Notes: generated by a model not told the origin, from the letters alone. 17,830 nt of DNA from JBDHUX01 sp039809405 (GCA_039809405.1 JBDHUX010000009.1:1-17830); one strand, 5' to 3'; counted from the stretch's first letter, positions 1-8,360 are shown. Made by a program: numbers and translations.

Positions 1-2
1 CT

Positions 3-650
3 TTCCATCCTGAATGAGGGATAGCCGCAACGTGCAAAATCGGGGATGACAAGCATCCAAAAAGAAGAAATGACAATGCTATGATGTTTGTAGAAGATAT
101 CAAATTAAGAAACTTTGTATCTAAGATGTGTCCAAACTGTGGTATATCAAAGATTATAATAAGAAAAATTGCTACAGAGTGAGAAATACTTATTTTTACA
201 TCTAAACCGGCATTTATACTCGGTAAAGAGAGTAAAAATATACTCAATCTTGAGAACAGAATAAAAGAAAAGTTTGGCAAACCATTTAAGATCACTTTGA
301 AAGAAGTTAGAGTGCCAGAATTGTCTGCAAAAATTATGGCTGAGCATATTATATATCAGATAGAAAATAGACTCCCATATAAGAGAGTTTGCAAACAGGT
401 TGTAGAAAGAACGATGGAGAAATGAGCAAAGTGAATTAAAATAAGTATAGCTTGAAGATTAAATGGTGCGGATATAGCCAGAAGTGAAAAATACTTAAAA
501 TGAGTTGTTCCTCTTCAAACATTGAGAGCTGATATAGACTATTACTATGATATAGCTAAAACTAAATATGGTGTACTTGGTATAAAGGTGTGGATATGTA
601 GGTGAGAGATTTATAAAAAAGAAAAAGGTATAGCAAATATAGTATTATAA
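3..650 (+). CDS. rpsC: 30S ribosomal protein S3 (5' end outside the window)
   Basis: S3 binds the 16S rRNA head and lines the mRNA entry tunnel. The reading frame is open from position 3 when TGA is Gly and ends in TAA. Conserved S3 segments are clear: VEDIKLRNFV, EVRVPELSAK, the C-terminal GAKGIKISIAGRL, the signature ARSEKY and LRADIDY, and GVLGIKVWI. The KH-domain loop, normally G-K-x-G, reads GKES. The first 20 or so codons match S3 poorly: the expected H-P-x-G-x-R and the conserved tryptophans are not seen in this frame, while the +1 neighbouring frame reads PSGMR near position 5. A frameshift in the A-rich stretch near 59-70 or real divergence is possible. It is the first gene of the ribosomal run, 97 nt before rplP. 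Confidence 0.95.
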
Positions 651-747
651 TTATGTACAATAGAGAACTTATAAATTATAATAATTTAAATGATCAAATA
701 AAATTTAATCTAGTAAAATTAATTTAATAACTGATAAATAAAATAAA

Positions 748-1170
748 ATGTCTCTTTTAATGCCCAAAAGACGGAAACGGAGGAAAAGTTTTAAATGACT
801 TATATGAGGTACTGCATACAATTGAAATTATGTAGCTTTTTGACAATTTTGACTCAAAGCAACTTCCAATAGTTTCGTTTCCAATAGAGAGATAGAAGCA
901 GCTAGAAAAGTTATAATTAGATACGTTAGAAAGGTGTGAAAATACTGGATAAGAGTTTTTCCAGACCAACCTATCACTAAGAAACCGTTAGAGGTAAAAA
1001 TGGGTAAAGGTAAGTGAGATCTAGATTATTATGCAGTAAAGGTAAAAAAATGAATGATACTGTTTGAAATATCTGGTGTAGATAGAACCACCGCAGAAGA
1101 AGTATTTAAACAAGCAAATTACAAACTTAGTTGTACAACAAGACTTGTAGAAAAATGAGAGATTAGATAA
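748..1170 (+). CDS. rplP: 50S ribosomal protein L16
   Basis: L16 (140 residues, the usual length) organises the large-subunit region around the A-site tRNA and the central protuberance. The match is strong along the whole length: MPKRxKxRK at the start, FGLKATS, REIEAARKVI, KYWIRVFPDQPITKKP, and the invariant MGKGKG loop whose last glycine is a TGA codon. Start at 748 gives MSLLMPK; a second in-frame ATG at 760 would give MPK directly and is also possible. Two CGG codons (residues 9 and 11) lie in the basic N-terminus; the second corresponds to an aromatic site in other L16 proteins. No Shine-Dalgarno; the leader is A/T only. Confidence 0.97.
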
Positions 1171-1178
1171 CAATCTAT

Positions 1179-1202
1179 GAGAACTTATTAGAGAACTTAT
1201 TA
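1179..1202 (+). repeat. Tandem 12-mer GAGAACTTATTA x2 in the rplP-rpmC leader
   Basis: Two perfect adjacent copies of GAGAACTTATTA occupy the gap between rplP and rpmC. A third, near-identical copy (GAGAACTTATAA, 663-674) sits in the rpsC-rplP gap. Position just after a stop codon in both gaps suggests a shared leader or processing element, or simply drift in A/T-rich DNA. Confidence 0.6.
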
Positions 1203-1239
1203 TAATATTGAACAATTTATATTATCACAACTGATAATA

Positions 1240-1428
1240 ATGAAATATAATGACATAAAAAACCTTAACCCACAAGAATTAAAAACCAAATTAATAGAAA
1301 CTCAAAAATCTTTGTATGAGATAAATTTTAAAAATAGTATAGCTCCATGACAAGTTAAAGATAATTCTCAGTTTAAAAAGTTAAGAAAAATCATATCTTG
1401 GATTAAGATGGCGCAAACCAATAAATAA
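1240..1428 (+). CDS. rpmC: 50S ribosomal protein L29
   Basis: A 62-residue L29, the small two-helix hairpin protein near the peptide exit tunnel that contacts the signal recognition particle and trigger factor. It has the family pattern: NLNPQELKTKLIETQKSLYEINFKN, then a loop containing a TGA-coded glycine, then the second helix with KLRKIISWIK. Its location between L16 and S17 is the standard S10-operon order, which secures the identification of such a short protein. The loop reads APGQVKDNSQ, where bacterial L29 usually has a Q/N-rich turn. Confidence 0.93.
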
Positions 1429-1507
1429 TTCTATATTCGACTATATTTATCTACTATTAAGACAAATTATCTTTATATCAATTATTATATAAATATAAAA
1501 TCAACAA

Positions 1508-1753
1508 ATGATTACAAAAGATTGAAAAAATATTAAAGAACTAGAAGGTACGGTAGTGTCAGCTAAGGCCGATAAGACTTTGGTGGTAGAAGTAAAGAGG
1601 GTTAAAATGCATCCTATTTATAAAAAAAGATTTACAGTAGAAAAAAAATACTATGTCCATGATCCTCTAAATAAGTATAAGGAATGAGATATAGTAGAAT
1701 TTAGGATGCACAAACCAATAAGTAAACTAAAGAGGTGGATAACTTTATACTAA
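1508..1753 (+). CDS. rpsQ: 30S ribosomal protein S17
   Basis: S17 (81 residues) binds 16S rRNA and is an early assembly protein with an OB fold. Recognisable elements are ELEGTVVSAKADKTLVVEVKR, MHPIYKKR, YYVHDPLNKYKEGDIVEFRMHKPISKLKRW, which correspond to the family signature G-D-x-V-x-[IF]-x-E-x-[RK]-P-[IL]-S-K-x-K. Here the Glu before the K-P is replaced by His (RMHKPISK). The glycine in EGD is a TGA codon. Position between L29 and L14 agrees with the conserved order. Confidence 0.96.
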
Positions 1754-1822
1754 ATGGGACCTATTGGGTTAATTTATTCGAAGATAATAATAGATATTTA
1801 TAATAAAATTTTATAATACAAG

Positions 1823-2194
1823 ATGATACAACATGAGAGTATAGTTAATATAACTGATAATACAGGTGTAAAAGTATGATTAGTTATTGGTATAATCAAA
1901 TGAAATTCTAAATCTGCTTCCATATGAGATACTGTGGTTATAGCATATAAAGATGTTTCTAGCGGGTCAATCTATAAAAAATGATGAGTTGGTAGAGCAT
2001 TGGTTGTGAGAACTGTTAAAAAAATAAGAAGAAGTGATGGTAGTTATATATCATTTAATGACAATGCAGTTATATTAGTATGAAAAGAAGATGGACAACC
2101 TCTTGGCAAAAGAATATTTTGACCGGTCGCTAGGGAACTTAGAGAAAAGTATGGCCTAAAAAATGTTACTAATATGGCCCAAGAAGTTATCTAG
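1823..2194 (+). CDS. rplN: 50S ribosomal protein L14
   Basis: L14, 123 residues as in E. coli, contacts 23S rRNA at the subunit interface. The sequence runs MIQHESIVNITDNTGVK, then GRALVVRTVKKIRR, the NAVILV segment, the GKRIFGPVARELR segment and a final NMAQEVI. Seven TGA codons are read as Gly, several at invariant glycines such as the one in IFGPV; they make this gene one of the clearest proofs of the recoding. The stop is TAG. The gap to rplX is the longest of the cluster before rplO (123 nt) and contains a hairpin. Confidence 0.97.
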
Positions 2195-2208
2195 TAATGA
2201 TTGTATTA

Positions 2209-2242
2209 CGTATTATAATAGGTGAAATTTCGCCGTAGTACG
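2209..2242 (+). promoter_or_regulatory. Imperfect hairpin in the rplN-rplX gap
   Basis: CGTATTA (2209-2215) pairs with TAGTACG (2236-2242) over 7 bp including one G-U, and encloses a second palindrome GGTGAAATTTCGCC (2221-2234). No clear run of T follows, so it is not a typical intrinsic terminator. It may be an RNA element for control or processing within the long ribosomal transcript. Confidence 0.4.
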
Positions 2243-2317
2243 ATTTATTGAAAATAGACCAAAATTATATAGTATAGGATTGTATATTTAAAATTAAAAT
2301 ATCATAAATTACTACAG

Positions 2318-2602
2318 ATGAAGAAAATAAAAATAGGTGATACGGTTAGGGTGATTACTGGCAAATATAAAGGTAAGACAGCTAAGATAGTTTCTATAAA
2401 CTGAGACAATGCACTTTTGGAGTGATTAAACATTATTAAAAGAGCTAAGAAACAACAATGATATCAAGATAAACACTTGCCTATAAATATATCCAATCTT
2501 GCCTACCAAGATGACGATGTGACTAGCAGGATATGATTTGTAGTAGAGTGAGGCACAAAGGTTAGGATCGTTAAAAAAACTAATAATAAATTAAAAAACT
2601 AA
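2318..2602 (+). CDS. rplX: 50S ribosomal protein L24
   Basis: L24 (94 residues) starts large-subunit assembly and lies at the exit of the peptide tunnel. The N-terminal KOW motif is visible: KIGDTVRVITGKYKGKTAKIVSI, followed by the family elements NIIKRAKK and PINISNLAY. In-frame TGA codons supply the glycines in the INGDN, EGLN, QGYQ, RIGF and EGGT segments. The protein is a little shorter than the usual 100-105 residues, with a Lys/Asn-rich tail. It follows the conserved order L14-L24-L5. Confidence 0.95.
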
Positions 2603-2667
2603 ATTTATTAAAAAGAACATAAGGTTAACTATAAAATTACAAATATATTTAAAAATATAGATCACAA

Positions 2668-3216
2668 ATGAGTATAGTAAAGATAGATAAAGTCCAGATT
2701 GCAAAAGATATCCAATCAAAATTATGAAAGAAGAATATCTTTCAAGTACCAAAACTAATTAAAATAGTTGTGAGTAGTGGAGTATGATCTTTACATACTA
2801 GGAAAGGCATAAAAGATTTTGCTGAAGTAGAAAAAAATATTGCCAAGATAACTTGACTTAAACCTACTTATATTTATTCTAAGAAAGCAGTATCAAACTT
2901 TAAACTTAGAGAAGGTATGCCTATGATGTTGAAAGTAACATTAAGGAAAGACAAGGCATATCAATTTGTAGAGAGGCTTACCAACCTAGTGATGCCTAGA
3001 GTTAGAGACTTTGATTGACTTAGCGATAAGGTGTTTGATAGATGAGGTAATTTTTCTATATGATTTAGAGATCTTACAGTATTCCCAGAATTATCTTGAG
3101 ATGATTTTACTATACCAGCTTGATTACAGGTAACCGTAGTATCTACAAGTTCTGACAAAGAAGAAAATAAACTACTTGCTAAATCGTTATGATTTTTATT
3201 TAAAAAACCTAATTAA
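2668..3216 (+). CDS. rplE: 50S ribosomal protein L5
   Basis: L5 (182 residues) binds 5S rRNA and forms the bridge to the small-subunit head. Typical segments are NIFQVPKLIKIVV, ITGLKPTYIYSKKAVSNFKLREGMP, the signature VTLRKDKAYQF, RDFDGLSDKVFDRGGNFSIGF and VFPELS. Eight or so glycines are TGA, including conserved ones in FDGLS and IGF. Length is normal. The next gene, rpsN, begins 40 nt after the TAA. Confidence 0.97.
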
Positions 3217-3256
3217 AACTATAAAATTAATTACATAACTAAAATATAAAACTACT

Positions 3257-3481
3257 ATGGCTAAGAAATCATTAATAGCAAAACAACTACATCGAGAGAA
3301 AAGAAGATTAGATGCTCTTCAGGAAGGTAAGAAAATGAATAATATCTCAAAGCATTATAATAGATGTAAGCTTTGTGGGAGACAGCATGGATATATAAGG
3401 GATTTTGGCATATGCAGGGTTTGCTTTAGAGCTTATGCAAGACAATGACTAATACTCGGTATAAGAAAAGCGGCTCGATAA
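3257..3481 (+). CDS. rpsN: 30S ribosomal protein S14, zinc-binding type
   Basis: S14 sits in the small-subunit head. The zinc ribbon is complete: C37-x2-C40 and C53-x2-C56 (CKLCGR...GICRVC), followed by the family motif FRxYAR. The 74-residue protein is some 13 residues longer at the N-terminus than the usual zinc form. A TGA read as Gly at residue 64 extends the protein to LGIRKAA and then a CGA codon just before TAA. Bacterial S14 nearly always ends in KASW or a close variant, so this CGA (3476-3478) is at the place of an almost invariant tryptophan, pointing to CGA being read as Trp in this organism. Confidence 0.97.
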
Positions 3482-3553
3482 TGGTATGCAATGATAATGC
3501 AACCTAATTATATTCAAAATATAAATAATTTACTAAATAGATAATAAATCATA

Positions 3554-3958
3554 ATGAGTTTTACAGCAGCACCAGTCATAGATCTACTTATAAGAATTAA
3601 GAATGCTTATATGGTAAGAAAAATATCAGTAGAAGGTGTAATCTATAGCAATTTTAAGATCAAATTATTGGAACTACTTAAGAGATCCAAATTTATTGCT
3701 GATTGGCAGATCGAAAAAGTATGATCTAATAAATTTATAAATATAGAACTTTTTTATGAATGAGACTATAATGAGCTAGTGCCAGTTATAAAAATTTACT
3801 CTAAACCATCTAGAAAATACTATATATGATACAAGGACATAAAATGAGTGGCAGGGTGAAGAGGTGTATGACTTATATCTACTTCTAAATGACTTATGTT
3901 TACACATGAAGCTAGAGAACAGAAAGTATGATGAGAACTTATAGCAGAGATATATTAA
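3554..3958 (+). CDS. rpsH: 30S ribosomal protein S8
   Basis: S8 (134 residues) binds helix 21 of 16S rRNA and in E. coli also represses the spc operon. The N-terminal PVIDLLIRIKNAY and the C-terminal signature GLISTSKGLMFTHEAR with the following GGELIAEIY are unmistakable. Nine glycines are TGA codons, among them the strictly conserved ones of the GVAGGRGVGL and TSKGLM segments. A 37-nt gap separates it from a gene that is foreign to the usual cluster. Confidence 0.97.
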
Positions 3959-3995
3959 ACTTGAAACTATTGAATTACTATGCTTTTAAATTATC

Positions 3996-4427
3996 ATGTA
4001 TATAAATAAAAATATCATTATTTTTTTACTGATCTTATTGTTGCTGATCTGATGATTTGTGTATATAAGAAATTATCAATGATTTGATATAAATCAGAAT
4101 TATTGAGGAAATTGAACTGATTCACAGAACTCTTGAGCTAACAACAGTGGGGCAGACATGTTCTCTGATATTGCTGATTGATGAGATGGTACCAAGTGGT
4201 CAGAAAATTATAAAAAATTATTTATAGATGCATGTATAGAAGAGTGAACATGAGATAATGGAGATAATAAATCTTGAACATGAAGTGATAGTATAAATTT
4301 TGTAGATTATTGTAATTGCATAGCGGACAAATTAGAATCTAAATATACTATACCACAATTTTTGGATATGATGGACAAAGATCCAGATCTTAATTTTATG
4401 TTTAGTGAAGTTTCTGAATGTCTATAA
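3996..4427 (+). CDS. Membrane-anchored small Cys protein of unknown function inside the ribosomal cluster
   Basis: A 143-residue protein I do not recognise by name. Residues 1-7 are short and lysine-containing, 8-23 form one hydrophobic segment (IIFLLILLLLIGGFVY), and residues 28-66 are low complexity, rich in Asn, Gly, Ser and Asp. This suggests an N-terminally anchored protein with an extracytoplasmic domain; there is no lipobox. The C-terminal part has four Cys (C80, C106, C108, C142) in a pattern (FIDAC... YCNCIADKLESKY... ECL) that resembles small secreted bacterial proteins carrying an F-x3-C ... YCxC-x5-E-x3-Y arrangement; that likeness is from memory. It lies co-directionally between rpsH and rplF, which are normally adjacent, so it is probably co-transcribed with them. 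Confidence 0.8.
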
Positions 4428-4504
4428 TTTAACTAATATTTTATTGATATACTTTTGGAATATTATTGAGGATAAATAATTATAAAATAAATAAATTGCA
4501 ACAA

Positions 4505-5047
4505 ATGTCTAAAGTTTGAAAAAAACCTATACATATACCAACTTGAGTAGTTGTACATCTAGATAGTGATTTTGTAAAGGTAACTTGACCAAAGTGAATG
4601 CTTGAACAAAGCACGCAATATGTAGATATAAAACAAGATGGTGAGATGTTAATCGTATCATCAACAGATTTGGAGAAAACGAACTATCGAGGTCTATACA
4701 GAGCGTTGATTCAAAATATGGTAGTTGGAGTGTCTACATGATTTGAGAAAAAACTACTAGTATATGGTGTTTGATATAACGTAAAAGAGACTTGAAAAAT
4801 ATTAGAATTTTCGCTTTGATTGTCTCATAAAAAAACTTTTACTATACCAGATGGTGTAGCACATAAACTCGAAAAAGACCCTAAAGGTAGCGATGTTATA
4901 GTTTTATCATCACATGATAAACAACTATTGTGACAAGTATGTGATCAGATCAAAGCATTGAAGAGGACAGAGCCATACAAAGGCACTGGAATAAAATTCT
5001 TGAATGAGTACATTAAACTCAAACCAGGTAAGGCTGCATCTAAATAA
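4505..5047 (+). CDS. rplF: 50S ribosomal protein L6
   Basis: L6 (180 residues) stabilises the sarcin-ricin loop region of 23S rRNA. Landmarks: MSKVGKKPIHIP at the start, KVTGPKGML, the segment YRGLYRALIQNMVVGVSTGFEKKL, then YGVGYNV, LGLSHKKTF, and the family end pattern EPYKGTGIKFLNEYIKLKPGK. Residue 62 in the segment above is coded by CGA (4688-4690); this site is His or Trp in most L6 proteins and rarely Arg, consistent with CGA as Trp. Length is normal. Confidence 0.97.
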
Positions 5048-5079
5048 ATTTATACAAATATAAATAACAACACAATAAA

Positions 5080-5433
5080 ATGAATAAATTAGCTAATATA
5101 ACAGAGAAAAAATCGGCATCTTATACGATAAGAAAAGCTAGATCAAATGCGAAAATAAAATCTCATATATTTGAAAATAGACTGATTTTTAATAAATCAA
5201 ACACTTCAAATTACGCTATGATAGTTGATGTTGATGGTAAAGTCATTTTTAACGTTAATGACAATAAGATAAGTTGAAATAAGACAATTAAAGCAACTGA
5301 ACTCGGCAAAAAGGTAGCTGATTTCATACTATCCAAGAATATCAAATTCGTATTTGATAGGAATGGTTACGCTTACAAAGGTAGAGTAAAAGCATTTTGT
5401 GAGAGCATAAGAGATTCTGGGGTAAAATTCTAA
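5080..5433 (+). CDS. rplR: 50S ribosomal protein L18
   Basis: L18 (117 residues) binds 5S rRNA together with L5. Features that fit: a basic N-terminus (TIRKARSNAKIKSHIFENRLIFNKSNTS), YAMIVDVDGKVIF, a Lys-rich stretch, ATELGKKVADFILSKNIKFVFDRNGYAYKGRVKAFCESIRDSGVKF. The C-terminal FDRNGYxYxGRVKAxxExxRxxGxxF is the family signature. There is a single TGA-coded glycine (residue 66). It starts 32 nt after rplF, the tightest gap in the cluster. Confidence 0.96.
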
Positions 5434-5500
5434 ATAGCTTTCTATGTGACTATATAAAAATTAAATTATTAAAAATTATTAAAATATAAATAAATATATT

Positions 5501-6325
5501 ATGACAGATCAAAAAGAATTAGAACAAGAAACAACGGATATTATCGAAAATGATGAGTCGTCTTCTGTCGATGTTGATTTAGATAACGATCAAATAAATC
5601 AAACTACTCAAGTACCAGAAGATGAAGCTCTAGGGGATATTGAAGAGACCCAATCCGAAGATGCCAACTCTCAAGATGAATCTATAAAATCAACAGATCA
5701 AGATTCCGAAGAAAAACTTAAAGAGGCGACTGAGTCTGATAGTAGATCAGATCGTTCTTGAAGTAAATGAAAAAGAGACAAAAGAAATAGAGATAATAAT
5801 AGACCAAAGAGAAGACAAGAGTGAGAAAAAAAAGAATTTGAAGAAAGGATGCTTGAAGTAAGGAGAGTTACTAGAGTGACTACATGATGAAGGCAGTTAT
5901 CATTTCGTGCTACCATTTTGGTCTGAAATAAAAAAGGTAAAATAGGACTTGGCGTAGCAAAGTGAAATGATGTACAAAGCGCTCTTAGTAAAGCGACTTA
6001 TGATGCATACAAAAATATTGTAAATGTAACTATAAATGATAATTGATCTGTTCCATATCCCATAGAAACTAAATATAAATCAGCATATATAAAACTTATT
6101 CCTGCATTACCAGGTACATGATTAAAAGCTGGTGCTAGTGTTAGACAAGTACTTGAACTTGCTTGATATACCAATATACTTAGTAAGATACTATGAACAA
6201 ATAACAAGCTAAACAATGCTTTACTTGCTATAAGCATATTAAGCAGATTTAAAAATTTTTGACATAGATTTAATTTGAAAAAACAAGTAGAAAAGATAGA
6301 GGAAAATTCTAAAAATCAAAAATAA
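5501..6325 (+). CDS. rpsE: 30S ribosomal protein S5 with a long acidic N-terminal extension
   Basis: S5 lies at the mRNA entry side and affects decoding accuracy. The core begins near residue 112 (EFEERMLEVRRVTRVTTGGRQLSFRATILVGNKKGKIGLGVAKG), carries the usual ALPGTGLKAG loop and SVRQVLELAGYTNILSKILGTNN, and stops near 260. Before it come about 85 residues rich in Asp, Glu, Ser, Thr and Gln, then a basic linker (87-106). The total, 274, exceeds the usual 165 or so by more than 100. The extension is in the same open frame with a single start at 5501. Such an acidic tail on a ribosomal protein would be on the solvent side near the mRNA entry; its role is unknown. Confidence 0.96.
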
Positions 6326-6398
6326 CATCATTACACCAATTAATACTGATTATATAAAATTACTATTAATTATATTTTACATAGATAAATTATTGTAA

Positions 6399-6842
6399 AT
6401 GGAATTAAACACACTAGTAAGATCAACTGGTCTAAAAGATCCTATGAAGCAGATATGAAGATGAAATTGAAATGGAAAGTGAAATTATAGCACCAAAGGT
6501 CTCAAATGACAGAAAGCTAGATCTGGTGGTAAGGTACCACATCGGTTTGAATGATGACAAACACCACTTGCTCAAAGACTTCCTAAGTTAAAGTGATTCA
6601 AGAGGTACTTTAAACTAGTAAAAAATATAACTCCATTGAACCTTAGTGATATAAACTTTCTTTGATTGAAAGTAATAAATAAAGATATTTTACTAGAGAA
6701 AAACATCATACCTTCTATTGATAGTATTGTAAAAATACTCTGAACATGAGAGATAACATCAGCCGTCAAATTTGAAGGTATCAATAACTTCAGTAAATCA
6801 GCGAAAGAAAAAATTGAAAAAGCTGGGTGAGAGATAATATAG
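6399..6842 (+). CDS. rplO: 50S ribosomal protein L15
   Basis: L15 (147 residues) is an assembly protein of the large subunit. The N-terminal glycine-rich arm (GRGNGNGKGNYSTKGLKGQKARSGGKVP) is largely encoded by TGA: twelve TGA codons in the gene. FEGGQTPLAQRLPKLKGFKR is the family core. Residue 49, immediately before FEGG, is CGG (6543-6545), a place where Gly or an aromatic is common in relatives and Arg is not. It follows S5 directly: rpmD (L30), usually between them, is missing. The stop TAG overlaps the first bases of a terminator hairpin. Confidence 0.96.
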
Positions 6843-6869
6843 TCAGATTATCCTGACTTTTTTATTTTT
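6841..6869 (+). terminator. Intrinsic terminator after rplO
   Basis: AGTCAG (6841-6846) and CTGACT (6853-6858) form a 6-bp stem with a 6-nt loop, followed by six T, one A and five T. It overlaps the rplO stop codon and would separate, at least partly, the ribosomal protein transcript from secY. Confidence 0.7.
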
Positions 6870-6894
6870 ATGTAGCTATCTATTTTTCCTTGTT

Positions 6895-6934
6895 TTGATA
6901 AGTTAGATTGTTATTATATACCGTAAACTATAAT
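6895..6934 (+). promoter_or_regulatory. Probable secY promoter
   Basis: TTGATA (6895-6900) followed after 16 nt by TATACC (6917-6922), and a stronger -10 box TATAAT at 6929-6934 with TTGTTA (6908-6913) 15 nt before it. Either would start transcription 30-45 nt before the secY ATG. Fits the terminator just upstream. Confidence 0.45.
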
Positions 6935-6968
6935 TTAATTATAATTATCATTATCGTAACTAATAAAG

Positions 6969-8267
6969 ATGTTGAAAGATTTAAAATCACTTTTTACAAA
7001 CAAAGCTATAAGAAAAAAACTACTCTTTACGCTTCTTATTATAGCATTATATAGATTTCTTGTTTACGTGCCAGTGCCTTTTGCTGACGTAGATGTTTTA
7101 AATCTATCTACATGAGTTTGATCTAGTGCGCTATCCTACTTCGCATTATTGTTGTGAGGTACATTAGATAATTTTAGTATCCTTGCTGTGTGAGTTGCAC
7201 CGTATATAAATGCTAGTATACTGATTCAATTACTTACTGGTATAGTACCAAAATTAGAACAACTACAAGATGAATGAGAAGTATGACAGAAAAAAATAGG
7301 TCAGATAACTAGATGGATAACTTTCCCTTTGGCATTGTTACAATGATTTTGAGTGAGTTACTTTATAAACTACTATTTATGAGGCAATGCTATAGATCTT
7401 ACTTGGAACAATATTGTATTAGTAGCTCTAGTGATGGCCTTTGGTACGATGCTCTTACTATATTTATGAGATTTGATTACTGAAAAGGGTATAGGTAATG
7501 GCATAAGTATGATTATATTTGCTTCTATACTTAGCTGACTATCTTCATCAGTATTTAGCTCCGTATGAGCTACAACCAATAAACTATCGGTCATCATATT
7601 TATAATATGTTTTATAGCATTGTTGACAATATTATCTATCTATCTGATAAAAACACTAAAAGAGATACCAGTTATATATGCTAGGCAGTGAAAGGTCCAG
7701 CAGACTAGTATATTGCCTTTCCCACTTAATCCGGTAGGTATGATACCTATAATATTTGCTGTAGCATTTGTGTCATTCCCTTATCTATTGTCACAACTTT
7801 TGTCTAAATTTGGTTGATCCACAGCGTATATTAAAAATGCAGCAGTGCGGATAGAACAAAATCTAAATATATACGTAAATCAACCAACTACACTTACTAT
7901 TGTTGTCTACTTTCTTATTATAGTTTTCTTTACTTTCTTTTATGCTCTAGTCACTTTTAATCCAGAAAGGATTGCTGATAATATCCAGAAGAAGTGATGA
8001 TTTATACCTTCTATAAGACCTGGCAAAGAAACCGCAAAGTATATCAGTACTACTCTTTCGCACTTATGTTTATGGGGTGGTATATGACTTGGAGTGCTCG
8101 GTATATTTAGTTACATACTTAGATACATACCTTTCTTAGAGAGTTTATTTCAATGATTTGGTAGTATCCCTGTAGTAGTAACTGGTAGTGGTATTATAAT
8201 CATAGTGTGAGTTGTCCAAGACCTACTAAACAAAATTAGATCAGATAAATATATGGATACATATTAA
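6969..8267 (+). CDS. secY: Protein translocase subunit SecY
   Basis: SecY is the channel of the Sec translocon. The 432-residue protein has the length and layout of the family: a cytoplasmic N-terminus with KAIRKKLLFTLLIIALYRFLVYVPVP, about ten hydrophobic segments, the TEKGIGNGISMIIFASI motif after the fourth or fifth helix, and the C-terminal cytoplasmic loop with FNPERIADNIQKKGGFIPSIRPGKETAKYI. Many glycines are TGA. The plug region (LNLSTGVGSSALSYFALLLWGTLDNFSIL-type stretch) is present. Residue 294 is CGG. It has its own promoter and terminators on both sides; adk and map, common downstream, are not here. Confidence 0.97.
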
Positions 8268-8294
8268 TATATTACGGTTTGTAGTGTTATATAT

Positions 8295-8347
8295 AAAGTT
8301 TGCTTGTTTTATATTACTTGTTGATATAAATATAATCAGACTTTTTT
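8295..8347 (+). terminator. Probable terminator after secY
   Basis: An outer stem AAAGTTTG (8295-8302) with CAGACTTT (8337-8344, one G-U) encloses an inner 7-bp stem TTTATAT (8308-8314) with ATATAAA (8324-8330). The 3' arm runs into six T (8342-8347). It lies 28 nt after the secY stop and just before the next promoter. Confidence 0.55.
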
Positions 8348-8360
8348 ATATTAAAATATA

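Noticed and set aside
5698..5916. A minus-strand frame rich in Ser and Leu
   Set aside because: It is a shadow of the acidic and Arg/Lys-rich extension of S5.
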